The translations under genes and the position numbers were made by a program. Under the pieces are notes generated by a model. The model was not told where the DNA came from and searched no databases. It was given only the letters and a program-made list of their open reading frames with translations. Source: Colwellia marinimaniae (GTDB lineage: Bacteria; Pseudomonadota; Gammaproteobacteria; Enterobacterales; Alteromonadaceae). From it: a stretch of DNA of 55,900 nucleotides. Where the stretch lies: the NCBI RefSeq assembly GCF_002207865.1, contig NZ_BDQM01000024.1, positions 1-55,900 of the forward strand, given 5' to 3'. Position 1 is the stretch's first letter. Every line of letters starts with the position of its first letter. Shown piece after piece: positions 46,454 through 55,489 of the stretch.

Positions 46454-47982
46454 TGGCTGGTGACGTAGCAAAAACCGTCAGTGATAAGGCGGAGCCAACA
46501 TCAGCTAATAGTTCTTGGTTGTTGCCATTTGCCTTTGCTAAACGCCATAGTGTGTTAATTTCTACCGATGCAGACACCGGCGGATATATTTTACACTGCT
46601 TAGCGGATGTTAATTTTGATATTATTGTCGAAGTTCGTCGCATACTGAAAGCGCCATTCAATTTCGACTATTTACAGCTGCCAGCGTTTGAATTGCTGCT
46701 AACCGAAGCCTACCAAAGAGATTCCTCCGAAGCGCAGCAAATGATGGAAGATATTGGCAATGAAGTGGACTTGTATTCACTGGCGGATGAGATTGTTGAA
46801 AGTGAAGATTTGCTTGAAAATGAAGATGATGCGCCAATTATTAAGCTAATCAATGCCATGCTCAGTGAAGCCATCAAAGAAAGCGCTTCCGATATTCATA
46901 TTGAAACCTTTGAAAATAGCTTACAAATTCGCTTTCGCGTCGATGGTATTTTACGCGAAGTGCTAAAACCTAATCGCAAACTAGCTTCCTTGTTGGTTTC
47001 ACGTATTAAGGTTATGGCCAAACTCGATATTGCTGAAAAACGAATTCCACAAGATGGTCGAATATCTCTGCGCATAGGTGGTCGGGCTGTTGATGTGCGG
47101 GTATCAACTATGCCAACAGGTCATGGCGAACGAGTGGTGTTAAGATTACTCGATAAAAATGCTGCTCGTCTGGATCTGAAAGACTTGGGTATGACCGACC
47201 AAAATCGAGCTACTTTCTCAACCCTTATTGAAAAACCTCATGGCATCATATTAGTTACGGGTCCTACCGGCTCAGGTAAAAGTACCACACTTTATGCAGG
47301 TCTCATGCAGATTGATGCCAAAGAACGTAATATTTTAACCTGCGAAGATCCGATTGAATACTCCATTGAAGGCATTGGACAAATGCAAGTAAATACTAAG
47401 GTGGATATGACCTTTGCTCGGGGACTACGTGCTATATTACGTCAAGATCCTGACGTGGTCATGGTCGGTGAAATTCGCGACTTAGAAACCGCACAAATTG
47501 CCGTGCAAGCCAGTTTAACTGGTCACTTAGTTTTATCTACCTTACATACTAATACTGCGGCGGGTGCTATCACCCGTATGGAAGATATGGGTGTAGAGCC
47601 ATTTTTACTGTCTTCAAGTTTATTGGGCGTTTTGGCACAACGCCTAGTGCGAACGCTGTGCCGACATTGTAAAGAAAGTCACTTACCTGATGAAGAAGAG
47701 CGACATTTATTAGCCTTAGCTGACGATAATACAGCGGTAATATATCGCGCTGTTGGCTGTAAGGAGTGTAGTTTTAAAGGTTATCGTGGCCGAACGGGTA
47801 TTCATGAACTATTACCGGTTGATGATAAAATACGAGAAATCATTCACAATGGTCATGGTGAGCAAGCCATTGAGAAATATGCGCGTCAAGCCAATGCCAG
47901 TATCCGTCGAGATGGCTTTGATAAAGTGATGTTAGGGATAACCACCTTAGAAGAAGTTTTACGTGTCACTCGTGAAGATTAA
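46453..47982 (+). CDS. gspE: Type II secretion ATPase GspE
   Basis: 509 residues, the cytoplasmic motor for pseudopilus assembly. N1 domain (about 15-130), then the ATPase core with Walker [10 protein letters not shown] (Gly270 to Lys276), the Asp box, Walker [16 protein letters not shown], and the His box [12 protein letters not shown]. The zinc tetracysteine is CRHC ... CKEC (about 400-440). The ATG overlaps the gspD stop (TAATG), giving translational coupling. The next gene gspF starts about 105 bases later, the longest gap in this part of the operon. Confidence 0.96.
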   Translation: MAGDVAKTVSDKAEPTSANSSWLLPFAFAKRHSVLISTDADTGGYILHCLADVNFDIIVEVRRILKAPFNFDYLQLPAFELLLTEAYQRDSSEAQQMMEDIGNEVDLYSLADEIVESEDLLENEDDAPIIKLINAMLSEAIKESASDIHIETFENSLQIRFRVDGILREVLKPNRKLASLLVSRIKVMAKLDIAEKRIPQDGRISLRIGGRAVDVRVSTMPTGHGERVVLRLLDKNAARLDLKDLGMTDQNRATFSTLIEKPHGIILVTGPTGSGKSTTLYAGLMQIDAKERNILTCEDPIEYSIEGIGQMQVNTKVDMTFARGLRAILRQDPDVVMVGEIRDLETAQIAVQASLTGHLVLSTLHTNTAAGAITRMEDMGVEPFLLSSSLLGVLAQRLVRTLCRHCKESHLPDEEERHLLALADDNTAVIYRAVGCKECSFKGYRGRTGIHELLPVDDKIREIIHNGHGEQAIEKYARQANASIRRDGFDKVMLGITTLEEVLRVTRED

Positions 47983-48087
47983 AGCGTAACAGTGCTCTAA
48001 GTAATCAATAAATACACAATAGTGAATTAACAGCGTGAATAGCATTCATATAACCAATATAACTAATATAAGTAAGCTTTATAAGTA

Positions 48088-49329
48088 ATGGCAGCATTTG
48101 AATACCAAGCGGTAGATAGTCGCGGTAAAACTAAAAAAGGCGTTATCGAAGGTGATACGCCAAGACAAGTGCGTGGTTTGTTACGTGAGCAAGGCCTAAT
48201 GCCTATCGCCGTCACCGCGACATTAGCCAAGAGCAAAGCGGGAAATGAGAAAAAAGGTTTCGCGGCTAGTTTCGGTCAAAGTACCGGCGGTAAAGTCTCG
48301 GCGGCAGAGTTAGCACTTATTACTCGTCAACTAGCGACATTGGTAGAGTCTGGTTTGCCGTTAGAAGAAGCTTTAATGGCTGTGGGTGAGCAATGTGAAA
48401 AGAACCGTATTAAAAGTATGATCATGGGTGTTCGTACCAAAGTGACCGAAGGTTATGGTTTATCCGAAAGTATGGCAGAATATCCCAAGGTATTTAATCG
48501 TCTGTATCGGGCTATGGTTGCCGCGGGTGAAAAATCTGGCCATCTTGATAAAGTACTTAACCGTTTGGCTGATTATACCGAAAAGCGCCAACAGATGCGC
48601 TCGCAACTAATCCAAGCACTGGTTTATCCTATTATTATGACCGTTGTTGCTGTCGGTGTTATCGCTATTTTATTAACCGCCGTGGTGCCAAAAATTGTCG
48701 GTCAGTTTGAACACATGGGTGAGAGTTTACCCGGTACTACCCAGTTTTTAATTGCCAGTAGTGATTTTCTGCGTGACTATGGCTTAGTATTGCTGATCTT
48801 GTTTGCGGCCCTGATGTTGCTGTTTTCACAGCTGTTGAAAAAACCAAATTTTGAAATGGCGTTTCACCGGAATTTATTACGGGTACCAGCCGTTGGCAAG
48901 GTAGTTAGAGGTATAAATACCGCTCGTTTTGCCAGAACTTTAAGTATTTTAACGGCCAGTGCCGTGCCTTTACTGGAAAGTATGCGTATTTCTGGACAAG
49001 TGCTCGATAATTTATATATTAAAAAGCAAGTGACAGCCGCCACCGATAAAGTGCGTGAAGGTTCAAGTTTGCGTGTGGCATTGGAGCAAACTAAATTGTT
49101 CCCCCCTATGATGCTGCATATGATCGCTAGTGGCGAAAAAAGTGGCAAGTTAGAACATATGTTAGGTCGTGCTGCGGATAACCAAGATAGAGAGTTCGAT
49201 GCTTTGGTCAGCATCTCTTTAAAAGCATTTGAACCGGCACTTATGGTGGGTATGGCAGGGGTGGTGCTCTTTATTGTTATGGCAATTTTAGAACCAATTT
49301 TACAACTGAATAGCCTAGTGGGTGGCTAG
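48088..49329 (+). CDS. gspF: Type II secretion inner-membrane protein GspF
   Basis: 413 residues, with two tandem T2SSF domains (about 75-195 and 278-400) and three membrane helices. The hallmark LALITRQLATLVESGLPLEE and the second-domain TARFARTLSILTASAVPLLE are present, with GEKSGHL and GEKSGKL in the two halves. It is the inner-membrane platform partner of GspE and GspL. Part of the gsp operon; no strong ribosome site is seen before the ATG. Confidence 0.96.
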   Translation: MAAFEYQAVDSRGKTKKGVIEGDTPRQVRGLLREQGLMPIAVTATLAKSKAGNEKKGFAASFGQSTGGKVSAAELALITRQLATLVESGLPLEEALMAVGEQCEKNRIKSMIMGVRTKVTEGYGLSESMAEYPKVFNRLYRAMVAAGEKSGHLDKVLNRLADYTEKRQQMRSQLIQALVYPIIMTVVAVGVIAILLTAVVPKIVGQFEHMGESLPGTTQFLIASSDFLRDYGLVLLILFAALMLLFSQLLKKPNFEMAFHRNLLRVPAVGKVVRGINTARFARTLSILTASAVPLLESMRISGQVLDNLYIKKQVTAATDKVREGSSLRVALEQTKLFPPMMLHMIASGEKSGKLEHMLGRAADNQDREFDALVSISLKAFEPALMVGMAGVVLFIVMAILEPILQLNSLVGG

Positions 49330-49396
49330 GGCATTAATTGGCCTATGAGCCTATTAAGGGCAATGTAATTAATTTATCAGACGTTAGGAAAGCAAT

Positions 49397-49828
49397 ATGA
49401 ATATGAAAAAAGCACAAGGTTTTAGCTTATTAGAAGTGATGGTGGTTATTGTAATTATAGGTATTATGGCCAGTGTGGTGGTACCTAGTTTAATGGGTAG
49501 CCAAGATAAAGCTAATTTGCAAAAAGCCATATCAGATGTTACTGCTTTAGAAACGTCATTGAGTTTATATAAGTTGGATAACTATGATTATCCAACCACA
49601 GAGCAAGGTTTGGAAGCCTTGGTTGAGCAAACCGATATTGAGCCAGAGCCACGTCGTTTTCCTGAAGGTGGCTATATTAAACGTTTACCAAAAGATCCTT
49701 GGGGTAATGACTATGTGTTATTGAATCCAGGTGAACAGGGTCGAATGGATGTGTTTTCAGTGGGGCCAGACGGTGAAGCCGGCACAGAAGATGACATCGG
49801 CAACTGGAACCTAGGCGACTTTCAGTAA
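49397..49828 (+). CDS. gspG: Major pseudopilin GspG
   Basis: 143 residues. The prepilin site is KKAQG followed by FSLLEVMVVIVIIG, with Glu at +5 and cleavage after Gly8. The globular domain has DNYDYPTTEQGLEALV and RRFPEGGYIKRLPKDPWG, and the calcium-binding end DGEAGTEDDIGNW. It polymerises into the T2SS pseudopilus. The AGGAAA ribosome site precedes the ATG. About 150 bases separate it from gspH; that stretch has no visible feature. Confidence 0.97.
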   Translation: MNMKKAQGFSLLEVMVVIVIIGIMASVVVPSLMGSQDKANLQKAISDVTALETSLSLYKLDNYDYPTTEQGLEALVEQTDIEPEPRRFPEGGYIKRLPKDPWGNDYVLLNPGEQGRMDVFSVGPDGEAGTEDDIGNWNLGDFQ

Positions 49829-49978
49829 TTTCGTCTAATAAACGCTTACTCATCGTTGCAAAAATACTCGTTTAGTAAACTAAACGTCATATTTCGCGCC
49901 TTGATTAAGCGCCTTTTAGCCAGAAATTCACTTTAACAGCACGATGAAGGAAGACACGGCCAAGCCTACTATTTTATT

Positions 49979-50611
49979 ATGAAATTTAAACATTCAAATT
50001 CATCATACTCAGCAGAGAAACACCGTGGCTTTACCTTAATTGAGGTGATGGTCGTTATTGTGTTGATTGGTCTTATGGCCAGCTTGGTGCAATTTAACTT
50101 TTCTGGCAATAATCCGGCAGATAAGTTAAAACATGAAAGTGCGCGTTTTGCCGCTATTTTTGCAGTGGCGGCAGATTACGGCATGCTCAATAACATTGAA
50201 TTAGGTTTGGTCGTTAAAAAAGATAGTTATCAGTTTCTTGGTTATGACGGCACTCGATGGACTGAGATCCCTGAGCAAGACTGGCTAGCCAATGTCACCT
50301 TGCCGGAAGGTATAGAGTTGAGCTTAGAGCTTGATGATCTGCCCATCGACGAACCCTTGCTGTTTGACGCCGATACTTTTAGAGAAAAAGATGAAGACGA
50401 TTTCACCTTACTGTCGAAAGAAGAACAAGAGGAAAAAATAATTCCACAAGTGTATATTCTCTCTGGTGGTGATATTAGCCCATTCAGCGTTACTTTTCGC
50501 TTAAATGAAGAGTTAGCCTATATTGTAGGCGCTGAAGATTTAGCTTATCGTGTTACCGGTATATATAGTGTGCCATTAACCATTGAAGGGCCAGTGCTCG
50601 ATGAGCAATAA
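49979..50611 (+). CDS. gspH: Minor pseudopilin GspH
   Basis: 210 residues. Prepilin site HRG followed by FTLIEVMVVIVLIG (cleavage after Gly17). The C-terminal part is a beta-rich GspH domain, acidic around residues 125-155 (DEPLLFDADTFREKDEDDF). It is a tip-proximal minor pseudopilin of the T2SS. The end overlaps the gspI start by 11 bases. Confidence 0.92.
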   Translation: MKFKHSNSSYSAEKHRGFTLIEVMVVIVLIGLMASLVQFNFSGNNPADKLKHESARFAAIFAVAADYGMLNNIELGLVVKKDSYQFLGYDGTRWTEIPEQDWLANVTLPEGIELSLELDDLPIDEPLLFDADTFREKDEDDFTLLSKEEQEEKIIPQVYILSGGDISPFSVTFRLNEELAYIVGAEDLAYRVTGIYSVPLTIEGPVLDEQ

Positions 50612-50999
50612 AATCACTCTCATTAGAAAAGTCAAACAAGGCGGTTTTACCTTACTTGAAGTAATGTTGGCCATGGCTGTTTTTGCTATTTCTGGTGTAG
50701 CACTGCTCGGTGTTGCCGATAATAACTATCGTCATATTAGTCATTTAGAAGAGCAAATGTTTGCTCAATGGGTCGCTTCAAATCAGCTAGTTGCAGTGAG
50801 TTTAGATAAAACGTGGCCGCCAAGAAATAACCGTAAAGGCAAAGTCGAGATGGCGGGTCGAACCTGGCATTGGCAGCAAAAAGTGATTAATACCACCAAT
50901 AAAGAATTACGCGCTATTGTTATGGAAGTACGTTTAAATGAAGATGATGAGTTAGTTACGGCTAGCTTGATGACCTACCTCGCTCAGGAGAAACCCTGA
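50601..50999 (+). CDS. gspI: Minor pseudopilin GspI
   Basis: About 132 residues from the ATG at 50601. Prepilin site KQGG followed by FTLLEVMLAMAVFAIS, with Glu at +5. The globular part has EEQMFAQWVASNQL and a WPP segment, both typical of GspI. It initiates pseudopilus assembly with GspJ and GspK. Its start lies inside the end of gspH and its stop overlaps the gspJ start (ATGA). Confidence 0.93.
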   Translation: MSNKITLIRKVKQGGFTLLEVMLAMAVFAISGVALLGVADNNYRHISHLEEQMFAQWVASNQLVAVSLDKTWPPRNNRKGKVEMAGRTWHWQQKVINTTNKELRAIVMEVRLNEDDELVTASLMTYLAQEKP

Positions 51000-51658
51000 T
51001 GAAAGTAGGTACTACTATGGATAAAGTTTTTTTTAGCGATAAACAGCAAGGTTTTACCCTGCTTGAAGTACTGATCGCCATTTCGATATTTTCCGTGGTC
51101 AGTTTAGCCAGTTTTACCATTTTTGATACCGTGTTACGTGGTGATGAAAATTCAAAGATTCGCACGGAAAGACAAAATGAATTACAGCGTGCCTTTTTGT
51201 TGATTGAACGAGATTTTACCCAAATAGCAAAGCGCAGTATGCGAGTTAATGGTGAAGCGCCAACGAATAATTTTTTACAAACAGCAGACGATAGCTTTTT
51301 AGCGGATGATCAAGCTATCGCCTTTGTCCGTAATGGTTGGACTAATCCAGGGTTATTATTACCGCGTAGTGATATGCAAAGTGTTGCTTATCGACTCGAG
51401 GATGGCACCTTGCAGCGTTTACATTATAACTTTGTTGACGCTGTGGTCGGCCAAGAGCCAAGAGTTAGACCGCTAATAACCTTAGTGACAAGTTTAGCGT
51501 TTGAATTTTATGATGGCAGTAAATGGCAGGAAAAATGGTCTGGGCAAAAATTGCCACAAGCGATTGCTATTGAAATTGAAACTGAGGATTATGGTTTCAT
51601 CCGTCGCCAGTTTTTAGTTGCCGGCGACCTCGCTACAGAAGAAAAGAGTAAGAGCTAG
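50999..51658 (+). CDS. gspJ: Minor pseudopilin GspJ
   Basis: 219 residues. Prepilin site KQQG followed by FTLLEVLIAISIFSVV. Conserved GspJ segments: RQNELQRAFLLIERDFTQIA and FVRNGWTNPGLLLPRSDMQ. It forms part of the pseudopilus tip. The ATG overlaps the gspI stop; a second ATG at 51017 is possible. Three bases separate it from gspK. Confidence 0.94.
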   Translation: MKVGTTMDKVFFSDKQQGFTLLEVLIAISIFSVVSLASFTIFDTVLRGDENSKIRTERQNELQRAFLLIERDFTQIAKRSMRVNGEAPTNNFLQTADDSFLADDQAIAFVRNGWTNPGLLLPRSDMQSVAYRLEDGTLQRLHYNFVDAVVGQEPRVRPLITLVTSLAFEFYDGSKWQEKWSGQKLPQAIAIEIETEDYGFIRRQFLVAGDLATEEKSKS

Positions 51659-51661
51659 TTT

Positions 51662-52750
51662 ATGGCTAATAAACCGTCAGTATTCAGTTTGGCGAGAGCA
51701 AGTCAACGAGGTGTGGCTCTTATTACCGTGATGCTAATTGTGGCTTTATGCTCAATTATTGCCGCGCAAATGACCACCCGATTGCATACACAAATGCAGC
51801 GTAGTATGAACATCAGTTTTAACCAGCAAGCCTATTGGTATGCCTTAGGCGCTGAGGCATTTACCAAACGAGTGTTAATAAAAGCCTTTAAAGATGAGCC
51901 TAAGGTCACCCATCTGGAACAAATTTGGGCAACAGAGACGACTACTTATCCGGTTGATTTTGGTGAAATTAGTGGTGAAATAACCGATTTACAAAGCTGT
52001 TTAAACCTTAACGCATTACACCCGCAAGCAAAAACAAAGGATGAGTCTGCTAATAGTGCTTCAGGCAACTCTTCGGGCTCATCAAAAACTGCGGGTAGCC
52101 AAGCAAGTAAATCAGCCAGTGACAAACAGTTACCAGCAGCAACAGTACTAGCAGGGCTTCTCGTCAACTTAAATATTGACGGAGTGGGCAACTTTGAAGC
52201 TGAAGCCATGGTTAATGCCTTAACCGATTGGCTTGATGACAATGATTTGATAACAGGAGCAGGTGGTGCCGAGGATAACGATTATGCTGCTCGTGAGTTT
52301 CCTTATCTTGCCGCCAATAGTTATTTAGCCAGCGTCAATGAATTAAGATTAATTGAGCACTTTAGCCCAGCCATTATCTTAGCGTTAACACCTTATGTGT
52401 GTGTGCTGCCACAAAATAGTCAACATCTAATAAATATCAATACCCTAGATGCAGAAAAACCTGAGTTATTACAAGCTTTACTTGATTCGAGTCTAGATGA
52501 TGCACAAGAAATACTCAACGCACGGGACAGCTCAGGTTATGATAATTTAGATGATTTCTATCAACTGCCAGAGTTAAGTAAAATTAATCTGGCAAAGTGG
52601 CAAAAAGCGCAGTTTGTCGTTGATAGTCAATATTTTAAATTAAAAGCCAGTGCCCGTTTTAACAATAGCTATTTTGCCATGAGCTCAATAATGAAAGTTA
52701 ATGAATCTAAACAAATTCAAGTAATTAGTCGTACTATAGGACGTAACTAG
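51662..52750 (+). CDS. gspK: Minor pseudopilin GspK
   Basis: 362 residues, the large tip pseudopilin. Prepilin-like site SQRG followed by VALITVMLIVALCS, lacking the +5 Glu as usual for GspK. The body has YYALGAEAF-like YWYALGAEAF, DLQSCLNLNAL, and LTDWLDDNDL with the calcium-site region, then INVNTA-like ININTLDAEKPELL. A Ser/Lys-rich low-complexity insert lies at about 127-156 (SASGNSSGSSKTAGSQ). The stop overlaps the gspL GTG start. Confidence 0.94.
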   Translation: MANKPSVFSLARASQRGVALITVMLIVALCSIIAAQMTTRLHTQMQRSMNISFNQQAYWYALGAEAFTKRVLIKAFKDEPKVTHLEQIWATETTTYPVDFGEISGEITDLQSCLNLNALHPQAKTKDESANSASGNSSGSSKTAGSQASKSASDKQLPAATVLAGLLVNLNIDGVGNFEAEAMVNALTDWLDDNDLITGAGGAEDNDYAAREFPYLAANSYLASVNELRLIEHFSPAIILALTPYVCVLPQNSQHLININTLDAEKPELLQALLDSSLDDAQEILNARDSSGYDNLDDFYQLPELSKINLAKWQKAQFVVDSQYFKLKASARFNNSYFAMSSIMKVNESKQIQVISRTIGRN

Positions 52751-54096
52751 TGACAGAAACATTATTTATCCGTCTGGGAAGTCAAGCACACGATACCATT
52801 CATTGGTTAGTTGTTGCCGAAACAAGCAGTAATAACCAGGAAATTATTGCCAGTGGCGAACTAAAGGGTGCTCAGCAGCTAAGTGAGCTAACCAGTAAAG
52901 CAGAACATCGATTGGTTAAGGTGTTGGTACCAGGCTGCGATGTGCTGTTGAAATCGGTAAAAGTACCGGCAAAATCTGCCCGTGCAATCCGTTTAGCCGT
53001 ACCCTATATGTTAGAAGATAATTTAGCCGAAGAGGTTGAACAGCTATTTTTTGCTTATGCCGATTTAGCCAGTGATGACCAGGGGAATAATTGTTTCACC
53101 GCTATTGTTGCCCATAGTCAAATGCAGCAATGGCTGACATGGTTAACTGATGCCGATCTTAGCACCAAGTTTATTTTACCCGATGTCTTGGCTATGCCTA
53201 TGATGGCCGACGGGTGGAGCGCCATTACCTTGGGCGATGGTAGCCAGCAGCAAGTGATTGTGCGCCAAGGCCTTTGGCAGGGTTTTGTCTTAGATGCCAG
53301 TGCTTGGCAATGGCAATGTCAGGCGTTTGCTAATGAGCAAGCAGCTGAAGATAAAGAGGGCGATGATCAGCAAGCAAGGATTGCCATTCACGCTTTTTCG
53401 CCCTTGGCTAATAGTGAGCAGTTAGCGCTGACCGCTATGCCTGAAGAATTACCGCTGGCACTGATGGCAAAAAATTATCACAGTAAATTAAGTCGTTTTA
53501 ATTTACTGCAAGGGCAGTACAAAGTTAAAGAGTCGCGCAGTAATGCCGGACGACAGTGGTTATGGGTCGCAGGTGTTGCCTTATTTGCGCTTTCGTTGAA
53601 CTTATCCTACAAGGGTGCACAGTTGTGGCAGTTCAATGCTGAGCGCGATAATGTTCAGCAACGTATTATTGCCCATTATAAAAAGGCTTTTCCGAACACC
53701 AAAAGAGTACGGGTTGCCACGATAAAATCGCAATTGAATCGAGAATTAGCCTTGTTGGGTGGTGTTAGTGATAGGCAAGGGTTTTTGGCTATGTTGGCTA
53801 AGTTACAACCCGCTTTTGCCAAAGTACCGGCGCTAAAACCTGAGACGTTAAAGTTTGATGGTAAGCGCCAAGAGTTACGTATTCAAGCAACAGCTAAAGA
53901 TTATCAAGCCTTCGAGCAGTTCAGTGTTGCGTTAGCTGCCGCTAACTTAACCGTTAAGCAAGGTTCACAAAATAACCAAGGTGATCTAGTTACCGGCTCC
54001 TTTAGTATATCGACTAAAAGCAGTAATAAAGGCAAAAGAAATCGTAAATCTGCCGCCAAAAAGCGTAGTAATAAAAACAATAAGGAAACATCATAA
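52750..54096 (+). CDS. gspL: Type II secretion protein GspL
   Basis: 448 residues: a cytoplasmic actin-like domain (about 1-250) that binds GspE, one membrane helix (about 275-295, WLWVAGVALFALSLNLSY), and a periplasmic ferredoxin-like domain (about 330-420). It ends in a very basic low-complexity tail (KGKRNRKSAAKKRSNK), which is unusual for the periplasmic end of GspL. The GTG start overlaps the gspK stop, and the stop overlaps the gspM ATG. Confidence 0.92.
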   Translation: MTETLFIRLGSQAHDTIHWLVVAETSSNNQEIIASGELKGAQQLSELTSKAEHRLVKVLVPGCDVLLKSVKVPAKSARAIRLAVPYMLEDNLAEEVEQLFFAYADLASDDQGNNCFTAIVAHSQMQQWLTWLTDADLSTKFILPDVLAMPMMADGWSAITLGDGSQQQVIVRQGLWQGFVLDASAWQWQCQAFANEQAAEDKEGDDQQARIAIHAFSPLANSEQLALTAMPEELPLALMAKNYHSKLSRFNLLQGQYKVKESRSNAGRQWLWVAGVALFALSLNLSYKGAQLWQFNAERDNVQQRIIAHYKKAFPNTKRVRVATIKSQLNRELALLGGVSDRQGFLAMLAKLQPAFAKVPALKPETLKFDGKRQELRIQATAKDYQAFEQFSVALAAANLTVKQGSQNNQGDLVTGSFSISTKSSNKGKRNRKSAAKKRSNKNNKETS

Positions 54097-54566
54097 TGAA
54101 AGCATGGTGGCAACAACTAAACAGTCGAGAGCAGAGTCTTGTCGCAGCAATGGCCCTTGTTTTTATCGTTTTTATTTTTTATAGCGCCATTTGGCAACCT
54201 TTAAATAATAGCTTAACTGAAGCGCGTAGTAAGTTAGTCAGACAGCAACAATTATTATCTTGGGTAGAAGAAAATACTGCTTTGTACCAACAGGCTAAAC
54301 GCTCAGGTGGCACAGCAAAATTGAGTGGTAGCATAGCGAGTGTGGCAAACCGTAGTGCCAAGACCTACAAATTAACCATTACCCGTATGCAACCTCAGGG
54401 TGATGACTTACAAGTATGGATAGACAGTACCCCCTTTACCCAACTACTGTTTTGGTTAGAGCACTTAGTAAATAATGAAGGTTTGCAAGTTAAAGCGATT
54501 GATTTAACCCATGGTGATAGTGACGGCGAAGTGAAAGTACGTCGATTACATCTTACTCGGATATGA
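54096..54566 (+). CDS. gspM: Type II secretion protein GspM
   Basis: 156 residues: a short cytoplasmic start (MKAWWQQLNSREQSLVAAM), one membrane helix (about 17-33), then a periplasmic ferredoxin-like domain (LTITRMQPQGDDLQVWID, FWLEHLVNNEGLQVKAID). It pairs with GspL in the inner-membrane platform. Its start overlaps the gspL stop. Confidence 0.92.
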   Translation: MKAWWQQLNSREQSLVAAMALVFIVFIFYSAIWQPLNNSLTEARSKLVRQQQLLSWVEENTALYQQAKRSGGTAKLSGSIASVANRSAKTYKLTITRMQPQGDDLQVWIDSTPFTQLLFWLEHLVNNEGLQVKAIDLTHGDSDGEVKVRRLHLTRI

Positions 54567-54713
54567 TCTAACCGATCAACACTAACATAACTAGCTTTTG
54601 GGCAAGTCATTAGTAAGTGATAATGACTGATGATTAAAATAGCCTAGTTAATGTTACTTAGTTCATAGTCAGCAGTTACCGAATAACCGCATAATAGAAG
54701 ATAGAGAAATCAG

Positions 54714-55469
54714 ATGAAGAAGTGGTTTGCTTTTACGGCAATTTTTTTGAGCAGTTACGTAGTCTTTCTAGTGGCCACCATGCCGCTAGCATTAATAATC
54801 AATACTATCGAACTACCCAAACATATTAAAATTGGTACTGTCTCTGGCTCAATTTGGCAAGGTGAAATTGCTGGGGTTATGGTCAGTAATACACAAATTC
54901 AGCAGGTTAAAACTCAGCTTAGCTTTTGGTCATTGTTGAGTTTATCACCAAAATTAAAGGTTGTTTTTGGTGATACTATGCTTGCTGGGGCTGAGGGTAA
55001 GTTCACCTTAACAGTTTCCAGCAAAACATTGATATTCAAGGATGTAGAGCTTTTTATATCGGCCAATGAGATTGCTAAACAATTACCTTTACCAATCCCT
55101 GTCATCGCACAAGGCAATGTCGAACTAAAATTTGCTGAGTTAAACTTAAATATTGAGGGCAATTTAACTTGTCAGCACGCACAAGGGCAAGTTAGTTGGT
55201 TACGTTCAGGGGTGGTCGCTTTAGATAACAATATCAAGTTAGGTAAACTTTCTGCGGATATGCATTGTGAACAAGGTGATTTAATAGCACAGATATCAGC
55301 TAAAAATAATCTAGGTTTGAGCTTTACTGCGCGTTTATCTTTAGCCCAGAAAAAAGCATCTGGTCAGGGATATTTAGAGCCTGGCGCTAAGTTCCCTGCT
55401 CAGTTAAAGTCGGCGTTAGTTTTTCTCGGGCGTCCTGATCAGCAAGGGCGTTATCCGTTAAGGTTTTAG
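54714..55469 (+). CDS. gspN: Type II secretion protein GspN
   Basis: 251 residues: an N-terminal membrane helix (WFAFTAIFLSSYVVFLVATM), then a periplasmic beta-rich region with IKIGTVSGSIWQGEIAGVMV and FWSLLSLSPKLKVVFGD, typical of GspN. It ends with LKSALVFLGRPDQQGRYPLRF, a well conserved GspN finish. It is the last gene of the operon, 147 bases after gspM. The stop is about 20 bases before the right-edge tandem array; no terminator is visible between them. Confidence 0.93.
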   Translation: MKKWFAFTAIFLSSYVVFLVATMPLALIINTIELPKHIKIGTVSGSIWQGEIAGVMVSNTQIQQVKTQLSFWSLLSLSPKLKVVFGDTMLAGAEGKFTLTVSSKTLIFKDVELFISANEIAKQLPLPIPVIAQGNVELKFAELNLNIEGNLTCQHAQGQVSWLRSGVVALDNNIKLGKLSADMHCEQGDLIAQISAKNNLGLSFTARLSLAQKKASGQGYLEPGAKFPAQLKSALVFLGRPDQQGRYPLRF

Positions 55470-55489
55470 CTCTGCATCGCATATTTGTG

